Of a DNA stretch of 64,000 nucleotides, positions 21,347 to 31,252 are shown in pieces. The position numbers were made by a program, and so were the translations under genes. Source of the stretch: Plasmopara viticola (lineage: Eukaryota > Oomycota > Peronosporomycetes > Peronosporales > Peronosporaceae). The notes below the pieces were generated by a model. That model searched no databases. It was not told the DNA's origin and saw nothing but the letters and a program-made list of their open reading frames with translations. Location of the stretch: contig MBPM02000119.1 in NCBI GenBank assembly GCA_001695595.3, forward strand, positions 108,763 to 172,762, in the 5' to 3' direction. Numbering within the stretch: the stretch's first letter is position 1; each line of letters starts with the position of its first letter.

Positions 21347-24300
21347 CTCCCACTTTTGTGCTTGAATGCCGAGCATGCTTCGAAGTTTGCAGAATTGCGT
21401 AGCCGGAATTGACTTCGTCATGATATGGACCAGCATATCCTGAGTTGGACAGTACTCAAGCACCACTTGATTGGCTTCAACCTTCTCGCGCACGAAGTGG
21501 TATCGAATGTCGATGTGCTTAGTGCGCTTGTGAAACTCCGGGGTCTTGGCCAGCGCGATCGAGCCTTGATTGTCTTCATAGATCTTGATCGCCTCGTCGT
21601 TCCTTATTTCGCCGAGCTCGCACATAAAGGTCTTAAGCCACACTGCTTCTTGTGTAGCCTCTGAAAGCGCCATGTATTCGGCTTCCGTCGATGAAAGTGC
21701 CACTGTCCGCTGTTTCTTGCTTCGCCAGCTAACACATCCGCCGTTTAGCTTGAACAAATATCCGCTTGTGCTTCTGCGAGACTCAATGTCTCCAGCCCAA
21801 TCTGCATCTGAATAGCCCATTAGCTTGGCGGTGCCGTTGCGCGTAAATTCGAGTCCATATGTTGGTGTTGCTTGAAGATACCGCAATACGCGCTTGAGAG
21901 CTTGCCAGTGTGTTGGACAGGGATCAGACGCAAATTGGCTGAGGGCGCCTATTGCCGCAGCGAGGTCCGGACGCGTCGCCACCATCAAGTACATGATAGC
22001 TCCAACAGCACTTCGGTAAGGCACATTCTTCATGGTTTCTTCATGTTTGCAGCCGCCCTCGCACATGTTCTTCTTCAACTTAAGTCCAGGGTCTTGGGGC
22101 GTCCTCACAGGCTTGCTTTCTTGCATGCCAAACATGATAAGTATTGACTTCAGGAAATTCGTTTGCCGCATCGTCGCTTGGCCAGCCTTGTGGTCGATCT
22201 TGATCTCAACACCGAGAAAATACCTGAGTTCACCAAGATCTGTCATCTCAAACCGATTGCTCAGCATGCGCTTAGTCGATTCAATGAGCTCTTCGTTGCC
22301 ACTTGCGATGATAAGGTCGTCAACGTAAAGAACCACAAAAGCCATGTCACCATTACCATTCCGTTTGACGTACACACAATAGTCTGAGTCGCACTTGATA
22401 AAACCAGTCTTGAGCATGAAATTATCAATGGTTTGGTTTCACATGCGAGGTGACTGTTTTAAGCCGTACAACGATCGCTTGAGCTTGCAAACGTAGTCGG
22501 GGTGAGTTGCGTCAACGTATCCGTCCGGCTGTGTCATATAGATGTCTTCATCGAGCATATCGTTCAGAAACGCTGTCTTCACATCCATTTGGTGAAGCAA
22601 AAGATTGTACCTGGCTGCCAAACTCAGCACGATCCGAATCGAGGTGAACTTGGCCACAGGTGCGAAAGTTTCCTCATAGTCGATGCCAAACTTCTGCGAA
22701 AAACCCTTTGCAACCAGTCGAGCCTTGTATCGCTCAACTCGACCATTCTGGTTTTCTTTGACACGAAACACCCATCTGCAGCCGATTGCTTTGCGTCCTT
22801 TTGGCAATTGCACGATATCCCAAGTGTCATTTTTAACAAGCGAGTCGATCTCCGAGTCACATGCTGCTTTCCATTTGCTTGCGTTCTTGGATTCTATAGC
22901 CGACTTGAACGTAGTTGGCATATCTCCCCCTGAATCCATGACGTAAGCAGCTTCAAAGCTTGAACCATCTTGAGCTGCTGCTGACATCTCGTCAAGGTAT
23001 TGGTTTCTGCTATACCGAGTAGAGTGCGTGTTGTGCTGTGCGAACCGCTTGGCATTTCTTGTCTCAGTAGCCTTCTCCAACGAATCCGTTCGCTGGTGTC
23101 TCTTGTTACCACTTTCATCGCTTTCTTCCATTTCCGCATCATCATTTTGAACTTGGTCCTCATGCTGCGAGTCCTCATCCGTTGTATTTTCATCATGTAT
23201 GTAGACTTCCTCTTGACGATAATCACGCTTTCCAATGTCGGAAACGTCTTCCATGAATTGTGCGTCTCGGCTTACCAGCACACGACCACTCTTGATTTCC
23301 TCGAACCGACACGCTTTTTCATGATCCGAATAACCGATAAATCGACAGCGAACCGATCGGGCATCAAACTTTGCGCGCTTTTCTTTAGGCACCGTCACAT
23401 ACGCATGACAGCCAAAGACTTTCAGATTCGCAAGCAATGGCTTCTTTCCCGTCCAAGCTTGATATGGCGAAATGTCTTGATTGAGAGCACGCGTTGGACA
23501 CCGATTTCGAAGAAACATAGCCGTCATGACTGCTTCACCCCAGTACACCTTCGTCAATCCAGCATGCTCCATCATGCAGCGTGCACATTCCACCAATGTT
23601 CTGTTCATTCGCTCCGCCACTCCGTTAAGCTGAGGAGTGTAGGGCGGCGTAAATTTCTGCACGATTCCATGATTGCTGCAAAACTTGGCCATTTCGCTCA
23701 AAGTGTACTCTCCGCCATTATCACTGCGAAGCGTTTTCACTCGCTTTCCTGTTTGGTTTTCGGCAAGAACGACAAAATTTGCGAATTTCGCGGCTACTTC
23801 CGACTTGTTTCGCAGCAAGTAAACCATGCAAAAATCTGACTTGTCATCAATAAATGTGACAAAGTAACGCTTTCCACCAAAAGTCGATGTCTGCATCGGC
23901 CCACACACATCGCTGTGAATTACCTCAAGCAGTTGCTTTGAACGGCTTGGTGACAAATTTGAGAAACTCACTCTCGTTTGTTTACCGAGTGAGCACCCGT
24001 CACACTTCTCCCACTGTTTAACTGAACCCATGTCAAGTCCATAGCCGATCTTTTTCTTTATCATAGTGTCGAGACCACCATAGCTAATATGACCAAATCG
24101 AAGGTGCCAGAGGTACGAATTGGTCTCCCCATGGCATCCCGACGAAGTTATCACATTAGCCTCATCCGGAAGAAGTGGCGTCATGCAGAGCTCGAACAGG
24201 CCTTTGCTTTCGCGAGCACCAAGCTTCCACTTGAGGCCCTTTGTCATAGCAAAACAACCTTCATGTTCAAACGTCACGGCGCCAACATCCTTCGTAAACC

Positions 24301-25435
24301 GGCCGACTGAAAATAAATTTCGAGAAAGCTTTGGGATATACCACACACCAGTAAGCAGTCCCTTCTTTATACCATGTGGAGTGTGCATTGACATCACGAT
24401 GTCGCCGGACCCAATCGCTTGCACCACTCCATCGTCTGCAAGATGCACATCCCTCGGCGTAATTGTCTTAATATTTCGCATGAATTTCTTGGAACTCGTC
24501 ATGTGCTGCGTCGTTCCAGAGTCAATCAGCCACACTTCACCCGATTTGGGATTGCTGTCTCCAGCCGAAAAGAGAAAATCGCCATTGTCATCATCGACTT
24601 GCGCGATATTCGCTCGTTGCGATTTCTGTCGTTCACCATTCTCGCGAATTCGAACTGGACACTTGGCAATCCAATGTCCTTCTTCCCCACAGTAGTGGCA
24701 CGCGCTGACCTTTTGCACTGGTCGCCCACCCTTACGCTTGCTGTAGTCATTCGCCAAAAACGCTTGCCCTTGACCATGCGCAGCTCCATCGGCCCCAATA
24801 CCTTGTTCCTTTCGTTTCATGTCTTCATGCAATAGTCGAGATGTCACGAGCTCCCACGACAGCGAGTCCGATCTCGACTCCAAAGCTGTTATAAGAAATG
24901 AAAATGACTCACTCAAACTCCCAAGAAGCGTGATCACCAAGTCATCCTCTGTTACCGGAGCACCCACTGCGTCGAGCTATTCCGCCAGAGTCTTCATCTT
25001 GTTGATATGCGCGAGCACATCATCACCTTCGTCCATCTTGGCCGTGAAGAAACGACGACGAAGAAAGAGCTTGTTCGCTAAGCTCTTCTTCTCGAAGTGG
25101 CCTTCAAGCCGTGACCATACATCATGCGCTCCAGTTGCCGAGCGCACAAAAGGCAGCTGCAAATCTTCCATCGCGAGACAGATGATCGCAAGCGCCTTTC
25201 TTGACTTGCGCTTAAACGTCAGCTGGTCCAAGGCCGTTGTCAAGTCCTCCATCTTGACTTCCCCACTCGCTACCTCCCATAGGTCCCGCTCCTCAAGCAC
25301 CATCTGCATCTTGAACTTCCATGTGTGGAAGTTTGTTCCATCGAACTTGTTGATGCGTGAGTTGGTGGCGGCGGCGATGTCCATAGCGAAAGCGTAGTCG
25401 GTGTCGGGGGCAGAGTTGGCGGAGCTTGGGCTCAT
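21257..25435 (-). pseudogene. A4 gag-pol polyprotein, two nonsense codons
   Basis: This is a single 1393-codon frame from the ATG at 25433-25435 (MSPSSANSAP). Order: Gag (DGTNFHTWKFKMQMVLEE, residues 30-50), CCHC knuckle CHYCGEEGHWIAKC (about 246), protease WLIDSGTTQH (Asp about 305), HHCC zinc region (about 444-481), integrase core D about 509, D about 571, E about 608, RT YVDD about 1037, and RNase H D/E/D about 1210, 1253, 1288. All catalytic residues are present. The stops are Q to TAG at 24977 (AE*LDAVG) and W to TGA at 22439 (SPRM*N); both are transitions. The last 30 or so residues read LTR sequence in a frame different from other A copies, because a short deletion precedes the LTR. 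It makes virus-like particles and cDNA if translated; here it is just disabled. Confidence 0.93.
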
Positions 25436-25439
25436 AACC
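25425..25439 (-). promoter_or_regulatory. Primer-binding site of A4, overlapping the start codon
   Basis: On the minus strand it reads GGTTATGAGCCCAAG directly after the LTR CA. The ATG at 25433-25435 is the polyprotein start. It would pair with the initiator tRNA-Met anticodon arm, with the CAU anticodon opposite the AUG. Confidence 0.75.
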
Positions 25440-25719
25440 TGTTGTAAGAAGCACTTGTGCTGTAGATGACAAAATGCAAAGTGAATATATTTAAAAAGGT
25501 CCTTAGTTCACAACTACATGCTACCTCTAAGCCAATGATTTATCTAAGCCAATCAGAACGACTCACCATTCGGGCGCAATCATCTTCCCATCCCGAAACC
25601 GATCTTTTGCCCATCTTGAACCCGCTCATTCAGTCAGTCATCAATTGATTGCAGATACCCGTACTTACCGATATATAGCCGCTGGTCGAGGCGTTTCTGC
25701 GCCAGCATCTTCGACAACA
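25440..25719 (-). repeat. Family A LTR, 5' LTR of A4 (280 bp)
   Basis: It has TG...CA ends and is followed by the GAAGC duplication at 25720-25724. It is the same length as the 3' LTR and holds the promoter motifs of the element. Confidence 0.93.
25471..25486 (-). promoter_or_regulatory. Initiator-like core promoter in the A4 5' LTR
   Basis: On the minus strand ATTCACTTTGCATTTT matches the oomycete initiator GCTCATTYYNCAWTTT at 13 of 16 positions. A TTTAAATATA stretch lies directly upstream, and two inverted CCAAT boxes (GATTGGCTTAGA, CATTGGCTTAGA) lie further up. The predicted start is A at 25482, giving about 47 nt of leader. Confidence 0.6.
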
Positions 25720-25724
25720 GAAGC
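25720..25724. repeat. Target-site duplication of A4 (right copy), GAAGC
   Basis: This matches 21062-21066 exactly. Confidence 0.92.
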
Positions 25725-28218
25725 AAGTGGCTGCATGAAGGGATTCTGTTTGCGATCCAAGTCCGAGAGTGAAGACTGCATCCGGAACTTCATCGTCAAA
25801 ATTCAGCACCATTTCGAGAAGAAGGTCAAGTTTGTTCGCCGCGATGGAGCTCGAGAATTCGCTGCCAACTCTCTCAAGATGTTCTACGAAGATGAAGGCA
25901 TCGAGCAACAGGTCACCGTCCCGTATGCGCATCAGACCAACGAGACGGCAGAACGGGCCATCAGAACAATTGTCACCATCGGCCGGAGTCTGCTGCATCA
26001 TGCAAAACTGGACAAGTGTTTCTGGGCCGAAGCAGCAATGACGGCGATCTACGTGAAGAACCGACTGCCATCGCCCAAAATTCCCCACATGACACCGTAC
26101 GAAATCGTGCACAATTCCAAGCCAAGCGTCAAACACATGCGCGTTTTTGGGTGTCGAGCACACATCCTGACCCCAAGTAAAAAGCGCCTCAAGTGGGACC
26201 CCAAGGCTCGTGTCGGACTGTTCATGGGGTACGAAGAAGTCTCCAAAGCGTATCGAGTATTCGACATCGAGGCCGGACAAATAGTCATCAGTCGGGACGT
26301 CAACTTTGATGAATCAAGCTTTGGACTTTCGGCGGACTCACCACATGAAGACCTGGAATATGCGGTGCTGGACCTCGATTTGCTTGAGATAAACGAGGAC
26401 AGCGTGCGTCAAGTCAACTAAAAGCAGACTGGAAAGCGTAAATCACGACAGGACACGAATGTCGTACGCTCGGGTCATCGTCAAAGAGGACTGGAAGAAT
26501 TAAGTGCGCCGGACAATGAACACGACCACCACCGGAGAAGTCGATCAAGGACGCGGGATGTACTGATTGACGAGGAAGAAAAAGGGACTAGTGATCAAGA
26601 TGATGATTCTACGCCGCCAACATTTTGGCGAGCCAGTGCCAACGCGGTCAAAGCAAGCGATCTGGCTGAGCCTGCAACTTTTCGAGATGCAGTCAATGGA
26701 CCAGACCAAGTGCACTGGCGCAAGGCCATTCAAGCCGAGCTGGAGTCGATGCGTCTTCGCGGAGTCTTTCGTGCTGCCAAGTTGCCGATCAACCAACGCG
26801 CAATTGATACCAAATGGGTATTCAAGATCAAGCGAAAGGCGGATGGCTCGATCGAGAAATTCAAGGCGCGCCTCGTTGCTAAAGGATTCAAGCAGAAATA
26901 CGGGATCGACTACATGGAGACGTTCTCACCGGTCGTCAAGTACGCGACTCTACGAATGAATGTCGCAGTCACCAAGCACTTCGACTGGCCTTTGGACCAA
27001 CTCGATGTTGTGACAGCGTTCCTGTACGGTGTGATGAAGGAGAAAGTGTTCTGCGTCATCCCTGAAGGCGTCGAAATGAATGGCGACTTCAACTGCCTTG
27101 AACTGGTGAAAGCGATCTACGGTCTCAAGCAAGCCTCGCGCATCAGGAATGAGACTTTCGACGAATTCGTGTGCTCGATTGATTTCCAAGTTTAGGACTT
27201 CGACCCATGTCTGTACATCAAGTTGGTGAACGGTCACTGCGTGCTGGTCCTGGTCTACGTGGACGATGTTTTGGTCACAGGCAGCTCACGAGACCTGATC
27301 GAGCAGACGAAGTGCGACCTCAAGACGCGTTTCGAGATGACGGACAGTGGCAAGTGCACATTTGTGCTGGGCATCGAGTTGGTGGATGAACCCAACGGCG
27401 GTGTTATCAAGTGCCAGCGACGCTACATCAATGACATTCTCAAGCGTTTTGGGATGAATGACTGTAAGGCCACTGTCAGCCTGGTCGACTTGAGCACTCA
27501 ACTATTGCCAAGCAAGAGTGCAACCAAGGTGGATGCTCCGTTTCGAGAAGCAGTGGGTGCTTTGATGCACTTGATGACAGCGACGCGCCCTGATATTGCA
27601 TACGCCGTGGGCTATGTGTCGCGATTCATGGAGAACCCGCAACAAGAACATTGGACTGCCGTCAAGCGTATTTTCCGCTACCTTCAAGGCACCAAGTTGC
27701 ACGGACTACGCTATCAACCAAGCGGCGAAATCGACTTCCGAGGTTACTCCGACGCGGATTGGGCTGGTGACCACGCGGATCGCAAGTCAACGTCGGGCTA
27801 CGTTTTTATGGTGCTTGGTGCACCCATCAGTTGGGGAAGCAAGAAACAAGCAAGTGTGTCGCTGTCAACGAGCGAAGCCGAATACATCGCGCTAAGTCTG
27901 GCCATCCAAGAAGGCAAGTGGATATATCGTCTACTATGCGAGATCATGATGACGGCCAACGATGCAGGACCAGAACTCGTCATTCTCGAGGACAATCAAT
28001 CATGCATCACGATGACCAAGAACCCGGTGAACCATGGTCGCGCAAAACACATCGACATAAAGTACCATCATATCCGTGATGAGGTCAAGCTCGGAGAAGT
28101 TAAGCTCAAGTACTGTGAGACGACGATCATGCTGGCGGATATTATGACCAAGGGACTATCAGGGCCACGCCACAAGGACTTAACGGCGGCTCTCGGCATT
28201 CATGGAAGTTCGCATTGA
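25725..28218 (+). pseudogene. B3: integrase core, RT and RNase H
   Basis: The frame continues B3 from SGCMKGFCL. Integrase has RRDGAREF and NETAERA (catalytic D and E present). RT has WVFKIKRKADG, YKARLVAKGFKQ, VTAFLYGVMKE and VYVDDVLVTGSS. RNase H has GYSDADWAGD, STSEAEYIAL and LEDNQSC. The tail is ADIMTKGLSGPRHKDL. Only two stops break it: 26419-26421 (a TAC-type codon to TAA before KQTGKR) and 27193-27195 (TAG where serine is expected before DFDPCLYI). The terminal TGA (28216-28218) overlaps the polypurine tract. Confidence 0.92.
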
Positions 28219-28225
28219 GGGGGCG
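28217..28225 (+). promoter_or_regulatory. Polypurine tract of B3
   Basis: GAGGGGGCG lies directly before LTR-C and overlaps the gag-pol stop codon by two bases. The same tract precedes the B4 (minus) and B9 (63341-63349) 3' LTRs; B2 has GAGGGGGAG. Confidence 0.75.
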
Positions 28226-28499
28226 TATTGAGGGTTACCGGTACAATCCGAACTTAAAGGGTGAGTTCTTACGGATAGTTTTTACGGTAATTACCTTAGA
28301 TATATTTAGACGAGTAGGTTGATTGGAAGACCCACATGATTTATATGTGTACACATATAAATCAGGCAGTAGGAATAAGCTCCGATAAATCAATCAATTT
28401 CGAATCTCCCATCTACAGCTCAAGTGTCTTCCTGGTCAATCGATCAAGAACTCCCTTTACCTCGCCTTTTCAAGCCTCACTTCGTCGCCACTTCCAACA
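28226..28499 (+). repeat. LTR-C, 3' LTR of B3 (274 bp)
   Basis: It begins TATTGAGGGTTACCGG and ends CACTTCCAACA. It is the same length as the 5' copy. Differences include the initiator (TCAATTTC in place of TCACTTTC). Confidence 0.9.
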
Positions 28500-29227
28500 C
28501 TTGCCAGTCCAAAGTTGATGTGGCGACTTGTCGTGGCTAACAGCGCGTGTTGGGCATCGATTTTGAAGGAAAGTTGCGGTCATTACAGCCTCACCCCAAT
28601 ACGCTTTATTAAGACTAGCATGCTCAAGCATACACCGAGCACACTCAACCAAAGTTCGGTTCATGCGCTCGGCAACACCATTACGCTGAGGGGTGTATGA
28701 AGGCGTGAACTTCTACACAATGCCACGGTCAGCACAAAACTTGGCCAACGCTCCTGACGTGTATTCGCCACCATTGTCGCTTCAAAGCACCTGGACCCGC
28801 TTATTCGTCTGCTTTTCAGCGTAAGCAACGAACTTAGCGAACTTGTCATCTATGAAAGTGATAAATATGCACAGAAGTGCGACTTGTCATCTATGAAAGT
28901 GACAAAATATCGCTTGCCACTGTGTGTTGGGGTCCGCATTGGACCACATACATCACTGTGAATGACATCAAGCACATCTTTTGCTCGGTTGGGCGACGAC
29001 TTCATGTATGTTGCTTAAGTTTGCTTTCCCAATGCGCACCCATCACAAAGCTCCCACTGCTTTACTGACGGAATGTCAATGCCAGTGCCGTAACCCTTTT
29101 TGACGATGGCTTCAAGGCCGCCATGGCCAATATGACCAAGTCGAAGGTGCCAGAGGTACGAATTGGTGTCCCCAACGCAGCCTTTCGAGCTTGCCATATT
29201 GACCTCGTCTGTCTCAAGTGGCGTCAT
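28500..29227 (-). pseudogene. A5 (5' part): pre-integrase and integrase
   Basis: It contains HLRLGHIGHGGLEAIVKKG, CDGCALGKQT, decayed core sequence and the segment MNRTLVECARCMLEHASLN to SPHQLWTGK, where it meets the B3 LTR end. Several frame breaks lie between 28660 and 29040, including stops around the DDE core. Everything from WTGK to the RT palm (about 1.2 kb) is absent, so B3 insertion was accompanied or followed by a deletion in A5. Confidence 0.82.
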
Positions 29228-30462
29228 TCAAAGCTCAAACAAGCCTTTGCCTTTACGTTCACCAAGTTTCCACCGAATCCCTTTTGCTTGAGCAAAACAG
29301 CCATCGGTTTTGAACGTGACTGGACCCACGTCTTTCGTAAAGCGTCCAACCGAAAATAAGTTTCGCGTTAGCTTCGGGATATGCCACACGCTCGTGAGCA
29401 CTCCTTTTTTCACTCCACGCGAAGTCGTCATCGACATTGTAATGTCACCAGTTCCAATTGCCTGAACGACACCGTCGTCGGCAAGATGAACATCAACTGG
29501 TGCGATCTTGGTAAAGTTTTTCATGAAGTCATTCGTGAAGGTCATATGCTGCGTCGCACCTGAGTCGACCAGCCACACGTTGCTCGTCTTGACAGCTCCC
29601 ACGCTGCCGCCAACTGAAAATAGGTAGTCACCAGAGTCTTCTTCACTTTGAGCTACGTGAGCTCGTTGCGGCTTCTGCCGCTCCGCGTTCTCACGGATTC
29701 GCACCGGGCACTTGGCGATCCAATGTCCGTGCTCCCCACAGTAGTGACATGCGCTTGTCTTAGCAGGAGCTTGCCGTCCCTTGCGCCGTCCGTTGTCGCT
29801 TGTCATAAACGCTTGAACTTGGCCTGGCGCGCCGCCTTCAGTGCTACCCCTTGTTCTTTGCGCTTCATGTCCTCATGCAAAAGCCGCGACGTCACCAACT
29901 CCCACGTGAGTGAGTCGGCTCTAGACTCCAACGCCGTGATAAGAAATTGGTATGACTCGCTCAGGCTTGCAAGAAGCGTGATCACCAAGTCGTCCTCGCT
30001 GACCGGAGCGCCCACCGCGTCTAGCTGCTCCGCCAGCGTTTTGATCTTGTTGATGTGCTGCAACACATCATCACCTTCGTCCATCATTGTCGTAAAGAAG
30101 CGTCGACGAAGAAAGAGCTTGTTTGCTAAACTCTTCTTCTCGAAGTGCCCTTCTAGACGCGACCATGACCGTACCAATGGTAGCTGAGAGTCCTCCATGG
30201 CAAGGCAGATGATGGCCATAGCCTTGCGGGACTTGCGCTTGTACGTGCTTTGATCCAACTGCGTAAGACAGTGCTCATACTTGATCTCACCGCTCGCGAC
30301 CTCCCACAGATCGCGCTCCTCCAGCACCATTTGTATTTTGAACTTCCACGTATGGAAGTTCGTTCCGTCGAACTTGTTGATACGCGAGGGTGCAGCGACG
30401 TCCATGGCGAGAGCTTGGTCGTTGTCGGAGAACAGGGCAGAGTGTGCAGGGCTTGGGCTTAT
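29228..30462 (-). pseudogene. A5 (5' part): Gag and protease, start codon lost
   Basis: Gag begins ISPSPAHSALFSDN. The start is ATA at 30460-30462 where other copies have ATG, a single base change that also lies in the primer site. Gag lacks about seven residues after LPLVRS (AKGAHDA in A12). The knuckle is CHYCGEHGHWIAKC and the protease is VWLVDSGATQHMT. There is a frameshift around 29806, and the frame is then open to a stop at 29228. Confidence 0.88.
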
Positions 30463-30466
30463 AACC

Positions 30467-30785
30467 TGATGAAAAGGTCGAAGTGAGCACTTGTTGGTAG
30501 AATGCAAAAGTGAATATATTTAAAAAGGTCCTTAGTTCACAACTACATGCTACCTCTAAGCCAATGATTCATCGAAGCCAATCAGAACGACTCACCATCC
30601 GGGCGCAATCATCTTCCCATCCGGGCGCAATCATCTTCCCATCCCGAAACCGATCTTTTGCCCATCTTGAACCCGCTCCCTCAGTCAGTCATCAACTGAT
30701 TGCAGATACCGATACTTACCTATATGTAGTCGCTGTTCGAGGCGTTTGTCCGCCAACATCTTTGACAAGAGTCGTATCCTCAACA
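30467..30785 (-). repeat. Family A LTR (319 bp), recombinant, joins A5 and A6
   Basis: The U5 side (30467, TGATGAAAAGGTC) matches the A5 3' LTR. The U3 side (extended start at 30785, TGTTGAGGATACGACTC) matches the A3/A6 subtype at 9534. It has A5's primer site on one side and A6's pol tail on the other. It carries two 22-bp U3 repeats. Confidence 0.85.
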
Positions 30786-31252
30786 CCCCCACTCGACTCG
30801 TCAGCGCTTGGAGACTTGATGCCCAATTTGTTCCGAAGATTTTGGAATTGGACCGCAGTTATTGGCTTGGTCATGATGTCAGCGAGCATGTTGTGCGTCG
30901 AACAATACTGCAGCATGACTTGACCGTCTTCTACTTTCTCCCGTACGAAGTGGTACCGAATGTCGATATGCTTGGTGCGCTTGTGAAACTCTGGATTCTT
31001 GGCCAAAGCGATAAACCTGATTGTCCTCGTAGATCTTGATCGCTTGACTCTTGATATTTCACCAAGCTCGCACAGAAAGGTTTTTAACCAAGCTGCCTCT
31101 TGAGCTGCTTCTGTCAAAGCCATGTACTCTGCTTCTGTAGAAGAAAGTGCCACTGTCCGTTGTTTCTTGCTTCTCCAGCTGATGAAACCTCCATTCATCA
31201 TGAACGCATAGCCGCTTGTGCTTCTTCGGGTTTCCAAATTGCCTGCCCAATC
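30786..31252 (-). pseudogene. A6: RNase H C-terminal fragment
   Basis: It reads WAGNLETRRSTSGYAFMMN, SSTEAEYMALTEAAQEAAW, then RSRSTRTIRFIALAKNPEFHKR and the tail IMTKPITAVQF. It carries the same displaced frame in place of KIYEDNQ as A3, so the EDN aspartate is lost, but without A3's extra deletion. It is cut at 31252 by the start of a plus-strand D-type LTR. Confidence 0.87.

Larger units (their letters stand above)
21067..25719 (-). mobile_element. A4: nearly intact family A element nested in B3
   Basis: It comprises LTRs of 280 bp each, a 5-bp target duplication, a primer-binding site, and one 1393-codon gag-pol frame broken only by two nonsense codons. The LTRs differ at about nine positions (about 3%). 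It lies in the integrase core of B3 and so is younger than B3. Confidence 0.93.
19436..28499 (+). mobile_element. B3: family B element with LTR-C, carrying nested A4
   Basis: Both LTRs are 274 bp (19436-19709 and 28226-28499) and differ at roughly ten positions by hand count. The internal region reads gag, protease, integrase, RT, RNase H in plus orientation. It is interrupted only by A4 (21067-25719) with a GAAGC duplication. Removing A4 and one duplication leaves about 4.4 kb. B3 has no target duplication of its own: its left flank is A5 RT and its right flank is A5 integrase. Confidence 0.9.

Noticed and set aside
25425..25439. Possible tRNA gene, because the strand opposite reads TTGGGCTCATAACC
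   Set aside because: Only the anticodon arm is present. No acceptor, D or T arms flank it; it is the primer-binding site.
21067..25719. Repeat-induced point mutation or cytosine-deamination scar in A4
   Set aside because: Both stops are transitions, but LTR differences are few and include transversions; there is no clear dinucleotide bias by eye.
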